A stretch of DNA of 64,000 bases from Enterococcus sp. PF1-24 (lineage in GTDB: Bacteria; Bacillota; Bacilli; Lactobacillales; Enterococcaceae). Numbering within the stretch: position 1 is the stretch's first letter; each line of letters opens with the position of its first letter. The DNA lies in NCBI RefSeq assembly GCF_029893325.1, contig NZ_JARXWL010000006.1, positions 1-64,000 on the forward strand. The letters are read 5' to 3'. Below the pieces are notes generated by a model, which saw only the letters and a program-made list of their open reading frames with translations, did no database searches and was not told the origin of the DNA. Positions 26,169 through 35,628 of the stretch are shown piece after piece. The translations under genes were made by a program, and so were the position numbers.

Positions 26169-26637
26169 TTGCTTGTAGTTCTGCTGGAAAGCCATCTTCC
26201 CAATCAGTTGGCTCTGGCACTTCTTCACCAGTTAAAGGAATAAACAGTTCTTTAGGGATTGCTCGTTTCATGGCATTATCGTGAAAATAAGCTGGCGGGG
26301 TATAAGCATAATTTTGCTGTTTATAAAAGTTAGACAAATAATTTTTTTCTAAGGTTTCAACGATATCAAAATTTTCTGCGTACCAACTACTTTTATTGAG
26401 CATTTCTTCTCTTGTGTCAAATTGATAAGCAAAATCAGGTTCCATTAGCCAAAACAATAATAAAGCTGAACCTTTATCAGTTTTGGGTGAGCTGGCAATC
26501 CAAGCAATTGCTTGTTTAGGATTATCAAAATTCCACCCTAAAAGAGCTTGGTAGATTTGTTTAGGGCTACAATTTTCTAAGTAATTGATTAGCAAATCAG
26601 CGAGTTGTTCTTCAAATTCTTCTTCTGTAAGGCTCAT
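26158..26637 (-). CDS. DUF4274-like protein
   Basis: A 159-residue acidic cytoplasmic protein. The central block (ALLGWNFDNPKQAIAWIASS, then KGSALLLFWLMEPDFAYQF) resembles DUF4274, a family often found near toxin-immunity genes. A GGAGCCTC-type site precedes the ATG. It stands alone between a terminator and an AT-rich gap. Whether it is an immunity protein cannot be told here. Confidence 0.7.
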   Translation of the reverse strand: MSLTEEEFEEQLADLLINYLENCSPKQIYQALLGWNFDNPKQAIAWIASSPKTDKGSALLLFWLMEPDFAYQFDTREEMLNKSSWYAENFDIVETLEKNYLSNFYKQQNYAYTPPAYFHDNAMKRAIPKELFIPLTGEEVPEPTDWEDGFPAELQAKKK

Positions 26638-26833
26638 TGTTGAGGCTCCTTTGATTTTTGAACAATTATATCATATTGGCTATTTAATTTAATATAAGTG
26701 ATAGACAAGTAACGGTGCTTTTTTTCTAAATAATTTGACTTATAAGAAACTTGCTTGTTTTTGCTGAATTTTAGTTTATATTTATAGTTAGATACTGTTT
26801 AAAGGGACAACACTAATTATCGGAGGAGTAGTC

Positions 26834-27209
26834 ATGAAAAAAATCATTTTAGTGTTTACTTAGCTTGTTTCTTCCTTGGGGATATTCAGTTGATGAGATG
26901 GCGCTTGAGTTAACGAAGCTGAATGGTTTTCAATATATATTTTCTGATAAGTTATTTCTGATTTTATTTATTATATATTTAGGTGGATTATTAATTTTCC
27001 TTAAAACGAAGCAGTCGAATTTATTACTAATGCTTTCAATAGTCAGCGCTGTTATATTAGGAATGCTTATTACACCTGTTGAGTATATTATTTCGCAAAC
27101 AGGTTTTACAACTTATTTTAGCAGTGTGTATGGACTTTTTATAGCAATGCCCGTTTTTTTGATGATGATTGTTATTCTTGCTTATGAGTCTAAAAGAGAA
27201 AGAGTTTAG
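26834..27209 (+). pseudogene. Frameshifted small membrane protein gene
   Basis: A full CGGAGGAG and ATG at 26834 begin MKKIILVFT, then a TAG follows at once (26861). One frame over, an open frame runs to 27209 and encodes a protein with three hydrophobic segments (FLILFIIYLGGLLIFL; LLMLSIVSAVILGMLI; LFIAMPVFLMMIVILAY). Removing one T at the ACTTAGC junction would join MKKIILVFT to SLFLPWGYSVDEM in a single frame of about 125 codons. Either a frameshift or a sequencing error in this spot explains it. The family is not recognised. Confidence 0.65.
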
Positions 27210-27245
27210 GAAATTAATTTAAGTGATGAAGTATTTCAACGAAAA

Positions 27246-27292
27246 AAACAGGAGCATCAATTAGGGGGGGCTGATTGATGCTCCTGTTTTAG
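27246..27292. terminator. Terminator with G-run loop
   Basis: AACAGGAGCATCAAT and ATTGATGCTCCTGTT arms enclose a loop holding seven consecutive G residues, between convergent genes. Confidence 0.88.
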
Positions 27293-27293
27293 T

Positions 27294-27863
27294 TTATAAA
27301 GTTTTAGCGTGTTTGGCTAGTTGCAGTAAAAAATTTTCTCGTTTGGTTTCGTTGGCATTACGAAGAAATGGCATGGTAAGTGTAGAAGTTACTTTGATAC
27401 CACACATTTTAAGGATTTGTTTATTTAGAACTTTGCCATAATCTTTTTGAAATAGTTTAACATAAAAATTAGGTGTATCATGGGTCGTTACAATCGTTGC
27501 GGTTTTATTAGTTAATAAAGCAACTGGACGAATTCCTTTGTATTCATAAGCAAATCCTTTTGCGAATACTCGATCAATATAGCCTTTTAAAATAGCTGGC
27601 ATGCTGCTCCACCAAATCGGATAAATAAAAACTAAATGATTTGCCCAAGTCAAATCATCTCGGTACTTTTGAGTAGTTGGGTCGAATTGTAAATCACGCC
27701 TTCTATTATTTTCATCAAAATAAAGTACAGGATTAAAATCTTCTTGATACAAATCAAGAATTTTAAAATGATGAGCAGCGGAAATATTTTCTTTAAAAGT
27801 TTCCAGTATGGCATTGTTATAGCTTGATTTATTGGGATGAGCGTAAATGATTAATATGTTGAT
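27294..27863 (-). CDS. Flavodoxin-fold NAD(P)H oxidoreductase without a normal start codon
   Basis: A protein of about 189 residues of the NAD(P)H dehydrogenase (quinone)/KefF-MdaB type. The reading frame includes the flavin-loop segment INILIIYAHPNKSSYNNAI, the WANHLVFIYPIWWSSMPAILKGYIDRVF block and a C-terminal GI..T. The natural start, seven bases after GGAGGG, is ATC (27863-27861) where ATG would be expected; no ATG, GTG or TTG lies between it and the upstream stop. The next TTG (27752) would lose the flavin loop. The gene may be weakly translated from ATC or be a start-loss pseudogene. Confidence 0.75.
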   Translation of the reverse strand: MNILIIYAHPNKSSYNNAILETFKENISAAHHFKILDLYQEDFNPVLYFDENNRRRDLQFDPTTQKYRDDLTWANHLVFIYPIWWSSMPAILKGYIDRVFAKGFAYEYKGIRPVALLTNKTATIVTTHDTPNFYVKLFQKDYGKVLNKQILKMCGIKVTSTLTMPFLRNANETKRENFLLQLAKHAKTL

Positions 27864-27912
27864 AGGGGTACCCTCCGTTTAATAATGAAAATATAGATAG
27901 TAGTAAAAAAAA

Positions 27913-28130
27913 CTATCCTTTTTTCTGCTTCATTTTCTTGCGAACTTCTTTTGCCAAATATTCAATAGTAAATAAAGCAGGAACTTGAGAAGTAATATCG
28001 GCGCCATCCAACTCTTCCCGAGAGACATAGTAAGGGATATTAACATCAGAAAGCTTGGCAATAGTTGAGTTGGAGCTATTGGTAATGGAAATAATACTAC
28101 TGTCTTTTAAATTGAAATGATTCAAATAGT
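27913..28130 (-). pseudogene. C-terminal fragment of an RpiR/MurR-type regulator
   Basis: About 72 codons (VIDYLNHFNLKDSSIISITN, SSNSTIAKLSDVNIPYYVS, then GADITSQVPALFTIEYLAKEV) match the end of the SIS domain of RpiR/MurR regulators. The helix-turn-helix and most of the SIS domain are missing. Upstream the frame runs directly into the 3' end of the DUF4303 gene, so the piece looks like the residue of a deletion or recombination. It lacks a ribosome site. Confidence 0.6.
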
Positions 28131-28133
28131 CAA

Positions 28134-28636
28134 TTACTTCATTCTTTTCAAAGCATCTTCAACATCCTCATCATGGTCAATACAATAGAATTTAAAGTTG
28201 GTAGTTTAAACACATCAGTTTTCGAAAACTGAATAAGAGTCTGGGTGAAGGATTCAAGTGAATTTTTTATGAAAGATTTCCAGGCTTGGTAATCATCTTG
28301 CACACCATTAGGATAAAGGTTATTAAAAATAGTTGTTAGTTCTTCATCATCAAATACATAAAGAGTATCGAAACATTGGAATTTCCAATCTCCTGTATTG
28401 AATTTTAAACGCTGGATGTTCTCTTCGTTTTTGTAATAGTCAGCATTATTTCCTGTTTGATAATGTGACAATGTTTCTGAGAAAGCCTCTTCGGTGTTGA
28501 AACATAAATTGATTTCGGCATCCTCAGCATTACAATCGAATGCAAAAGCATAAAACTCTAAAGTAGGATTATCATTCAAAAAAATTGTGACGCCATTAGT
28601 CGCAAATTCAACTATCTTTTTTGTATCAATTTCCAT
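28134..28636 (-). pseudogene. DUF4303 family gene with 3' frameshift
   Basis: The main frame from the ATG at 28636 (MEIDTKKIVEFATNGVTIFL) gives about 162 residues resembling DUF4303, a family common beside polymorphic-toxin genes. Its last 12 residues (LPTLNSIVLTMMRMLKML region) are odd, while the next frame reads TTNFKFYCIDHDEDVEDALK and ends at TAA 28134, the usual type of ending. Adding one A in TTTAAACT restores this. So it is a one-base deletion (or error), followed at once by a foreign RpiR fragment. GGAGA precedes the ATG. Confidence 0.6.
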
Positions 28637-28670
28637 TTTTATCATTCTCCATGTCTACAGTGTATAAGTT

Positions 28671-28699
28671 AAAAAGCCAGCCATTTCTGACTGACTTTT
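28671..28699 (-). terminator. Terminator downstream of guaA
   Basis: On the minus strand AAAGTCAGTCAG pairs imperfectly with CTGGCTTTTT, ending in T residues. Confidence 0.65.
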
Positions 28700-28723
28700 C
28701 AGGGATAAATTGCAGCGCTATTT

Positions 28724-28754
28724 GTTACAAATGTTGACATATCAACGTTTGTAA
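28724..28754 (-). terminator. Hairpin at the guaA stop codon
   Basis: TTACAAACGTTGA and TCAACATTTGTAA arms begin three bases after the guaA stop codon. There is no T tract, so it may protect the transcript end rather than terminate. Its ACAAACGTTG core also occurs twice at the guaA start. Confidence 0.55.
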
Positions 28755-28756
28755 AC

Positions 28757-30313
28757 TCACTCCCACTCGACTGTTGCTGGGGGTTTACTCGTAATATCAT
28801 ACACAATTCGATTGACGTGACCGACTTCATTAACGATACGAACGGAGATTTTTTGTAACACATCCCACGGGATTCTTGCAAAGTCAGCGGTCATACCATC
28901 AATAGAAGTTACCGCCCGGATTCCGACTGTGTAATCGTAAGTTCGGCCATCACCCATCACCCCAACACTACGCATACCAGGTAGGACTGTGAAATATTGC
29001 CAAATATCGCGGTCTAAGCCAGCTAGAGCGATTTCTTCACGTAAGATAGCATCAGATTCTCTCACGATTTCTAATTTATCTTCAGAAATTTCACCAAGGA
29101 CGCGGATTCCTAAGCCAGGGCCTGGGAAAGGTTGGCGCCAAACGATTTCGTCAGGCATCCCTAATTCAGTTCCTAGTGCGCGAACTTCATCTTTAAATAA
29201 CGTATTTAAAGGTTCGATTAATTCAAATTGCATATCTTCAGGCAGGCCACCAACGTTGTGGTGGGATTTGATTGTTTGTGCTGTTTCGGTACCACTTTCG
29301 ATAACGTCAGTGTACAAGGTACCTTGCGCTAAGAAATCAATGCCTTTTAATTTAGTGGCTTCGTCGTCAAAGACATAGACAAATTCGTTGCCGATGATTT
29401 TGCGTTTTTCTTCTGGGTCAGAAACGCCAGCTAATTTAGTTAAGAAGCGTTCTTTGGCATCAACTTTAATGATGTTTAAACCGAATTTTCCGCCAAGGCT
29501 TTCCATTACTTGTTCAGCTTCGCCTTTACGCAATAAACCGTGGTCAACGAAAATACATGTTAATTGGTCGCCAATCGCTTTTTGTAGTAAAACCCCAACG
29601 ACGCTAGAATCAACTCCGCCGGATAAGCCTAATAAGACTTTACGATCGCCGACTTTTTCGCGGACTTTAGCAATTTCCATATCAATAAAGCTACCCATGC
29701 TCCAGTCGCCAGTGCATTGACAAACATCAAAAGCAAAATGACGTAATAAATCATTGCCGTATTCTGAGTGTTGCACTTCTGGGTGGAATTGAACGCCGTA
29801 GAAATTGCGGCTCAAATCTTGAATAGCAGCAATCGGACAATCTTTACTAGTGCCGACAACTTCAAAACCTTCCGGAATTGCAGTGACTAAATCACCGTGG
29901 CTCATCCACACTACTTGTTTAGCAGGTGTGCTTTGGAAAAGCGAAGCGTCTTTAGCCGTAACTTCCAATTCTGCTTTACCGTATTCCCGATTTTGCGCAG
30001 GTTCAACTTTGCCGTCTAATTTATAAGTTAATAGTTGCATGCCGTAGCAAATCCCTAAAATTGGAATCCCTAGTTCAAGGATTTCAGGGTCAATCCCAAA
30101 AGCATTTTCATCGTAAACACTGTTAGGGCCACCAGAAAGAATAATTCCTTTAGGCTGCATTTGACGAACTTCGTCAGCTGTGATGCGGTGGCTTAATAGT
30201 TCCGAAAAGACACCGAATTCACGAATTCGTCGGGTAATCAATTGATTATATTGACTACCGTAATCTAATACAATAATTTTTTCAACGTTTGTCATTTTGG
30301 CAACGTTTGTCAC
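28757..30313 (-). CDS. guaA: GMP synthase (glutamine-hydrolysing)
   Basis: A 518-residue enzyme converting XMP, glutamine and ATP to GMP. The class I amidotransferase domain has nucleophile Cys89 in GICYGMQ and HPEV near residue 178; the ATP-pyrophosphatase loop is [10 protein letters not shown] near residue 233; the C-terminus KPPATVEWE is canonical. The start is GTG at 30313 with GAGG eight bases upstream. This gives [12 protein letters not shown], an 18-base near-duplication of the start region, with a second start-like ATG at 30295. It lies downstream of coaA on the same strand. Confidence 0.97.
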   Translation of the reverse strand: MTNVAKMTNVEKIIVLDYGSQYNQLITRRIREFGVFSELLSHRITADEVRQMQPKGIILSGGPNSVYDENAFGIDPEILELGIPILGICYGMQLLTYKLDGKVEPAQNREYGKAELEVTAKDASLFQSTPAKQVVWMSHGDLVTAIPEGFEVVGTSKDCPIAAIQDLSRNFYGVQFHPEVQHSEYGNDLLRHFAFDVCQCTGDWSMGSFIDMEIAKVREKVGDRKVLLGLSGGVDSSVVGVLLQKAIGDQLTCIFVDHGLLRKGEAEQVMESLGGKFGLNIIKVDAKERFLTKLAGVSDPEEKRKIIGNEFVYVFDDEATKLKGIDFLAQGTLYTDVIESGTETAQTIKSHHNVGGLPEDMQFELIEPLNTLFKDEVRALGTELGMPDEIVWRQPFPGPGLGIRVLGEISEDKLEIVRESDAILREEIALAGLDRDIWQYFTVLPGMRSVGVMGDGRTYDYTVGIRAVTSIDGMTADFARIPWDVLQKISVRIVNEVGHVNRIVYDITSKPPATVEWE

Positions 30314-30379
30314 AGTATCGACCTCGATTCATTTTAGTTTTTTATCTCAAGAGGAGCTTCCCTCTGAAAAGCTAGTTGA

Positions 30380-31303
30380 TTAATAACGCCGCATGTAGAT
30401 TTCATCAATAATATGATTTTCAGTTTTATGCAGAATAACATCCGCTCGGCCGCGTGTCGGCAAGATGTATTCTTCTAAATTTTTCAAATTGACATTTTTC
30501 CAAACACCGCGAGCCATTTGAAAGGCATCGTCGCGATTGCCAATGGCGTATTGATAATAATAATTGTCAGGGTCTAAAAAGGCGGAATCTAACAAGGCGC
30601 CGAAACGCTCTAAGTACCATTTTTCAATTAACAAAGGGTCGGCGTCAACGAAAACTGAAAAATCGAAAAAGTCACTGACGTAAATTTGTTGATTGGCAGG
30701 TAATTGCAAGGTGTTAATTCCTTCGACAATTAAAATATCGGGCTGATTGATGTAAGCAAATTCTCCTTCAATAATATCATAAACACTGTGAGAATAAATA
30801 GGAACTTCGATTTGTTCTTCGCCAGATTTTACGCGATTAAGAAAATCAATTAATTTTTCCATATCGTAACTTTCGGGAAAACCTTTGCGGTCCATGATGC
30901 CCCGCTCTTCTAAAACGTGATTAGGATATAAAAAACCATCCGTTGTAATTAATTCGACGTTACTGCGTTTAAAAGTACGAGATAAAATCGTTTGAATTAA
31001 GCGGGCGGTGGTACTTTTTCCCACAGCAACACTTCCTGAAATCCCGATAATAAAAGGGGAAATTGGTAAATATTTATGGAGAAAAAGGCCTTTACTTAAT
31101 GATAGTGATTCATATTCTTTTTTATATAGTTGGATTAAATGGGCTAAAGGCACATAAACATCTTGAACATCTTGAATGGAAATTTTATCATTAAAACCCT
31201 TGATATTATCTAGTTCTTCTTCAGTTAGAGGAGCTTTGCCATTGCGATAAAAGCCTTGCCACTCATCACGAGCAATCCGATAATAATTTGTTTTTTCCTT
31301 CAT
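30380..31303 (-). CDS. coaA: Pantothenate kinase, type I
   Basis: A 307-residue bacterial type I pantothenate kinase, the first step of coenzyme A synthesis. The P-loop is GISGSVAVGKSTTARL near residue 95; VELITTDGFLYPN and YDMEKLIDFL follow, and ILIVEGINTLQ is the Walker B-like block. Length and motifs are typical. AAGGAG lies before the ATG. guaA is 66 bases downstream on the same strand. Confidence 0.97.
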   Translation of the reverse strand: MKEKTNYYRIARDEWQGFYRNGKAPLTEEELDNIKGFNDKISIQDVQDVYVPLAHLIQLYKKEYESLSLSKGLFLHKYLPISPFIIGISGSVAVGKSTTARLIQTILSRTFKRSNVELITTDGFLYPNHVLEERGIMDRKGFPESYDMEKLIDFLNRVKSGEEQIEVPIYSHSVYDIIEGEFAYINQPDILIVEGINTLQLPANQQIYVSDFFDFSVFVDADPLLIEKWYLERFGALLDSAFLDPDNYYYQYAIGNRDDAFQMARGVWKNVNLKNLEEYILPTRGRADVILHKTENHIIDEIYMRRY

Positions 31304-31573
31304 GAGGACTCCTTTTTAGCTAGTTCATAAGAAGTAGCTCGCTGTTATTAAATGCTGGTGAAGCTGGTAGGCCACTTGTTAATTAAAGTGGTGTCAGGCA
31401 TTTTTTGAGTAAGCGTGTTAATCTGATTATTCTTTGCGATTATCATTGGGCTTATTATAACAGAAATTAGCAGGACAAACACTTTTTTTCATCATAAATG
31501 CTTTTGATTTGTTGAAAAAAAGCTTCGTGGTATGATAGAGGTATAAGTTGTAGAGAAAAGGATGTGATTTTTG

Positions 31574-32137
31574 ATGAGGAAAATTGTTTTATTTGGTGAT
31601 AGTATTACTGGTGGCTATTTAAATTATCAAAATTCTGATATTTTAACGGAAATGACGGCGAAACATTTAAGCAACATGGGTTTTCCTGATAATCAGTGGG
31701 TGAACCATGGGGTGAATGGCGAAACTTCTCGGGATGCTTTGCGACGGTTAGCAACGATTGCTGCAGAAAACGCTGATTTAGTGGTGGTTTTCTTTGGCGA
31801 TAATGATATTATTGATGAAAAAGTTGCGGTGGCAGAATATCAAGCAAATCTGCAAAAAATAGTGGAGCAACTGGGCGCCGATAAAGTTTTATTAGTGGGG
31901 CCTACTTATATTCGTTCTGTAGACCAAAGCTTACTACAACAATATGTGGCAGCAGCTGAGGCGGTGGGCAAAGAAACCGTTAGTTTTTTAAATATGTATC
32001 AGCATATGACCGTTTATCCTGGGGTGAATGAATTTTTACAAACGGACGGCTTACATTTATCCGAAGCAGGCTATGATTTATTATCTTCCTTGATTGCTAG
32101 AGATTTAAAGGTTAAAATGTTGAAAGATAGCAATTAA
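31574..32137 (+). CDS. SGNH/GDSL-family esterase
   Basis: A 187-residue hydrolase. Block I is VLFGDSITGGY with the catalytic Ser near residue 10, block III is FFGDNDI with Asn, and block V is DGLHLSEAGYDLL with the Asp-His pair. It is cytoplasmic, with no signal peptide. Substrates of this group are lipid or acetyl esters; this one is not defined. The ATG at 31574 follows AAGGATG. It is probably co-transcribed with the methyltransferase 22 bases downstream. Confidence 0.92.
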   Translation: MRKIVLFGDSITGGYLNYQNSDILTEMTAKHLSNMGFPDNQWVNHGVNGETSRDALRRLATIAAENADLVVVFFGDNDIIDEKVAVAEYQANLQKIVEQLGADKVLLVGPTYIRSVDQSLLQQYVAAAEAVGKETVSFLNMYQHMTVYPGVNEFLQTDGLHLSEAGYDLLSSLIARDLKVKMLKDSN

Positions 32138-32159
32138 TCAGGAATTTGAGGGAAGCAGA

Positions 32160-32762
32160 ATGACAAATCATTATTATTCACAGCAGCCGACAACCGCCCA
32201 TAACTTAGCGGAGTGGCAGTTTGAATTGTTAGGAAAGAATTTTCGTTTTACAACTGATAGCGGTGTTTTTTCAAAAGGTACGGTGGATTTTGGCTCGCGG
32301 GTGTTAATAGAAGCTTTTTCACCAGTCGACTTGCCAGAGGGAACGTTATTAGATGTCGGTTGTGGCTATGGACCAATGGGCTTGGCGTTAGCGGCAGCCT
32401 ATGAGTTGCCGGTAGAAATGGTGGATATTAATCAACGAGCTGTTGCTTTGGCGCAAGAAAATGCGGCTAAAAACCAAGTGAATAACGTTGATATTCACGT
32501 TTCTAATATTTACGAAGAGTTGCACCAAGCAAGTTACGCTGCGATTATTAGTAATCCGCCGATTCGGGCTGGTAAACAAGTCGTTCATGAAATTTTAAGT
32601 GGCGCTGAACCCTTGTTAAAAACTGGTGGCACCTTAACTGTCGTGATTCAGAAAAAACAAGGAGCCCCTAGCGCTGAGAAAAAAATGCAAGAAGTTTTCG
32701 GCAACGTGGAAATTGTTACCAAAGATAAAGGTTACTATATTTTAAAAAGTGTTAAAGAATAA
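32160..32762 (+). CDS. Class I SAM-dependent methyltransferase, RsmC-like
   Basis: A 200-residue methyltransferase. The SAM motif is LLDVGCGYGPMGLALA near residue 64, and the NPPI motif (IISNPPIRAGKQVV) near residue 130 marks an N-methyltransferase acting on a base. The length is that of the short, single-domain RsmC-type proteins of Gram-positives, which are thought to modify 16S rRNA guanine. GGGAAGCAG precedes the ATG. Confidence 0.9.
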   Translation: MTNHYYSQQPTTAHNLAEWQFELLGKNFRFTTDSGVFSKGTVDFGSRVLIEAFSPVDLPEGTLLDVGCGYGPMGLALAAAYELPVEMVDINQRAVALAQENAAKNQVNNVDIHVSNIYEELHQASYAAIISNPPIRAGKQVVHEILSGAEPLLKTGGTLTVVIQKKQGAPSAEKKMQEVFGNVEIVTKDKGYYILKSVKE

Positions 32763-32764
32763 AA

Positions 32765-32812
32765 CAGAGAGTGTGAGACAAAAAGCAGATTGTTTCGCGC
32801 TCTTTTTTGTTG
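32765..32812 (+). terminator. Terminator after methyltransferase
   Basis: AGAGAGTGTGAGACA pairs imperfectly with TGTTTCGCGCTCT, followed by TTTTTT. Confidence 0.8.
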
Positions 32813-32945
32813 TTGCTGAAATTTTAAAAATGGCGAAATATATTTTTCTAAATTGGTAAAAATTAAGGAGTATTTTTGTAGATTTTTTGGTAAAATAGTA
32901 ATGAGTGAAAAAAGCAGATTTTTTGATTGCGTTGGAGGTGAAGCG

Positions 32946-33962
32946 GTGAAGTTAACAATTAAAGAAATTGCTGACTTAGCTGGCGTTTCGATTACCACCG
33001 TTTCGCAAATTTTGAATCATAAAGGCAGTCGTTTTAGTCAGGAAACCCGCCAAAAAGTTTTACGTATTGTTGAAGAGCAGCAATATAAGCCGGATTTTTT
33101 TGCTTCAAATCTGATTAAACGCCATTCAAAAACGATTGGTATGATTGTGCCTGATGTGACGAATTTGTTTTTTTCAAAGATTATTGAAGGGGTGGAGAGT
33201 TATCTTAATCCCTTAGGCTACATGATTTTGTTGTGCAATTCAAAGCATAGTCAGGCCAAAGAATTACAATATATTGACGAGCTGATTTATCGTTCGGTGG
33301 ATGGCATTATTTTAGCCACGCCCCATGTTTTGCCGGCTGAAAAATCGTTAACTAGTGGTTTTTTTGATAAAATGCCTTTGATGCTGATTGACCGGGGTAT
33401 TAATCAACGAAAAATAGACCGTTTAATCGTACAGGAATACAGTGGTGCTTATCAAGCGATGGAAACTTTGTTGGCGCTTGGGCATCGGGAAATTGGCATG
33501 TTGCGGGAAATGCAAGGTTATTATCAATTAACCGAGCGAACGGATGCTTATAGGCAAGCTTTGTTAGATGCGGAAATTCCTTTTCGCAAGGAGTATGTGA
33601 CCCAAGGGGAATTGACAGTTGCTGGTGGCTATCGGGCAGCTAAGGAATTGTTGGCAACCCAGTCAGAGATTACCGCGATTTTTTGTGGTAATGATGAAAT
33701 GGCATTAGGTTGCTATCAAGCGATTCATGAAATTGGTAAAAAAGTTCCTGATGATATTTCGGTAGTGGGCTTTGATGGCGTGGAAATTTCAGAGTTTGCG
33801 GTACCGACTTTAACAACTATTTATCAACCAAGTTTTGATATTGGTTTTTATGCAGCAAAATTTTTAGTGGACCGCATTGATTTTCCGCAAACTAAAGGGC
33901 AAAACAAACTGTTTGCTACGGAGTTTTTGTTGCGGGGAAGTGTCGCGCCTGTTAAGAATTGA
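32946..33962 (+). CDS. LacI-family regulator, likely of the nucleoside operon
   Basis: A 338-residue LacI/GalR-type regulator. LTIKEIADLAGVSITTVSQIL is the N-terminal helix-turn-helix, followed by a hinge and a periplasmic-binding-like domain (IGMIVPDVTNLFFSKIIEG; DISVVGFDGVEISEFAVP). The start is the GTG at 32946 with GGAGGTG five bases before it; the longer frame from 32853 lacks support. It sits just upstream of pdp on the same strand, with a palindrome (34023) between them, so a role in controlling the salvage operon is likely. The inducer could be a ribose or deoxyribose phosphate or a nucleoside. Confidence 0.92.
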   Translation: MKLTIKEIADLAGVSITTVSQILNHKGSRFSQETRQKVLRIVEEQQYKPDFFASNLIKRHSKTIGMIVPDVTNLFFSKIIEGVESYLNPLGYMILLCNSKHSQAKELQYIDELIYRSVDGIILATPHVLPAEKSLTSGFFDKMPLMLIDRGINQRKIDRLIVQEYSGAYQAMETLLALGHREIGMLREMQGYYQLTERTDAYRQALLDAEIPFRKEYVTQGELTVAGGYRAAKELLATQSEITAIFCGNDEMALGCYQAIHEIGKKVPDDISVVGFDGVEISEFAVPTLTTIYQPSFDIGFYAAKFLVDRIDFPQTKGQNKLFATEFLLRGSVAPVKN

Positions 33963-33991
33963 CAATTAAGTGAGAATGTTTTATGATGTTT

Positions 33992-34006
33992 TGGAAATCG
34001 TTTACA
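33992..34006 (+). promoter_or_regulatory. cre-like site upstream of pdp
   Basis: TGGAAATCGTTTACA matches the CcpA consensus WTGNAANCGNWNNCW at 14 of 15 positions. It suggests glucose repression of the salvage operon. Confidence 0.6.
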
Positions 34007-34022
34007 GCTTGGTTTATCAACA

Positions 34023-34038
34023 AGTAAAATGTTTTACT
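34023..34038 (+). promoter_or_regulatory. Palindromic operator upstream of pdp
   Basis: AGTAAAA-TG-TTTTACT, a near-perfect dyad of LacI-operator size, lies about 90 bases before pdp. It is the best candidate site for the LacI regulator encoded just upstream. Confidence 0.55.
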
Positions 34039-34125
34039 AAGAGGGATTTTCAGTGCCATTAGTAAGCGAAAAAATAGTTATAAGGAAAGTAACAGTTGTG
34101 TTTGTAACCAAGGGGGATTTTTTAT

Positions 34126-35427
34126 ATGAGAATGGTCGATTTAATTGAGAAAAAACGAGATGGTCATGCTTTAACTAAAGAAGAAATTCTATTTATTATT
34201 GAAAACTATACAAATGGCACTATTCCAGATTATCAAATGAGTGCCTTATTAATGGCGATTTATTATCAAGATATGACGGATGAAGAAATTACGAATTTAA
34301 CCTTAGCGATGGCTAATTCTGGCGAAGTGATTGATTTATCACACTTAGCTGGGATTAAAGTTGATAAACATTCGACTGGCGGCGTGGGGGATACGACAAC
34401 TTTGATTTTGGCGCCGTTGGTTGCTAGTGTTGGCGTGACGGTTGCTAAAATGTCTGGTCGCGGGTTAGGTTATACTGGCGGCACGATTGATAAATTAGAA
34501 GCGATTCCCGGTTTTAAAGTGGAATTAAGCGATGAGGATTTCGTTAAATTTGTTAATGAAAGCCATGTTGCCGTGATTGGTCAGTCAGGGAATTTAGCGC
34601 CGGCTGATAAAAAATTATATGCTTTACGAGATGTAACGGCTACTGTTGGTTCAATTCCGTTAATTGCCAGCTCAATTATGAGTAAAAAAATTGCGGCAGG
34701 TGCCGATGCAATTGTTTTAGATGTAACAACTGGCGATGGTGCTTTTATGAAAAATCTTGATGAAGCCCGACGTTTAGCGAAAACTATGGTAAGAATTGGT
34801 AAATTAGCGCAGCGCAATACGATGGCGGTAATTTCTGATATGTCGCAGCCTTTAGGGCGAGCAATCGGCAATAGCTTGGAGATTATTGAAGCGATTGATA
34901 CGCTACAAGGTCGCGGGCCAGCTGATTTAGTTGAGATGTGTTATGCCTTAGGTAGCCAAATGGTAGTTTTAGCTAAAAAAGCCGAAACGTTAGCTGAAGC
35001 TCGTGAGATGTTAGAAGCGGCTTTAACCAGTGGCGCAGCCTTTGCGAAGTTTAAAGAAATGGTAGCTAATCAAGGTGGCGATTTATCGGTGATTGAAGAA
35101 CCTGCTAAATTAATGACTGCCAAATATAAAATTGAATTACCAGCCAAAACGTCAGGTTATGTCCGCCGAATTGTTGCCAATGAAATTGGGATTGCTGCTA
35201 TGATGTTAGGAGCAGGCCGCAAAACGAAAGAAGACAGTATTGATTTCGCTGTTGGTTTAGTTTTGAATAAAAAAGTTGGCGATGCCGTAACTGAGGGCGA
35301 ATCACTCTTAACTATTTATAGTAATACAGAAGATATTGCCGAGGTCACCAGATTAATTTATAATAATATAGAAATTGGTAATCAAGTGGATGAACCACCA
35401 CTAATTCATGATATAATAACAGAGTAG
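34126..35427 (+). CDS. pdp: Pyrimidine-nucleoside phosphorylase
   Basis: A 433-residue enzyme that cleaves thymidine, deoxyuridine or uridine with phosphate. It opens [20 protein letters not shown] and carries the family signature in [18 protein letters not shown] near residue 109, the phosphate-binding [12 protein letters not shown] near residue 82 and [13 protein letters not shown] near residue 184. It has an AAGGGGGA ribosome site. It is the first enzyme of the salvage operon; deoC follows after a 200-base gap. Confidence 0.95.
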   Translation: MRMVDLIEKKRDGHALTKEEILFIIENYTNGTIPDYQMSALLMAIYYQDMTDEEITNLTLAMANSGEVIDLSHLAGIKVDKHSTGGVGDTTTLILAPLVASVGVTVAKMSGRGLGYTGGTIDKLEAIPGFKVELSDEDFVKFVNESHVAVIGQSGNLAPADKKLYALRDVTATVGSIPLIASSIMSKKIAAGADAIVLDVTTGDGAFMKNLDEARRLAKTMVRIGKLAQRNTMAVISDMSQPLGRAIGNSLEIIEAIDTLQGRGPADLVEMCYALGSQMVVLAKKAETLAEAREMLEAALTSGAAFAKFKEMVANQGGDLSVIEEPAKLMTAKYKIELPAKTSGYVRRIVANEIGIAAMMLGAGRKTKEDSIDFAVGLVLNKKVGDAVTEGESLLTIYSNTEDIAEVTRLIYNNIEIGNQVDEPPLIHDIITE

Positions 35428-35442
35428 TTTTAGCTGCTAATT

Positions 35443-35585
35443 TCAGAATTTTGACCAGTCAAAATTTTGTCAGGCTGAACTTTTAAATTTAAATAAGAAG
35501 CGCAGGCGTTAGCTGAAAACATAAATAAGTGATAGTGAAGAAAGCTAGCGCTACTTTTATGGCTAGCAGGACTTGAAACTATTCA
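35443..35585 (+). other. Structured pdp-deoC spacer
   Basis: The 200-base spacer holds two inverted repeats: AATTTTGAC-CAGT-CAAAATTTTG near 35443-35473, and GCTAGC...GCTAGC near 35545-35570. Neither has a clean T tract. They may tune transcript stability between the first and later genes. Confidence 0.4.
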
Positions 35586-35628
35586 GCAAACAGCCACTGC
35601 GTAAAAAATAAAAGGAGCGATAAAAACG

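Noticed and set aside
28989-29720. Two open frames antisense to guaA
   Set aside because: Shadow frames of a highly conserved gene, with no ribosome site and no family resemblance.
30345-30368. Hairpin between coaA and guaA as a terminator or purine riboswitch
   Set aside because: The stem is short with no T tract on the transcribed strand, and no riboswitch core motif could be recognised in the 66-base gap.
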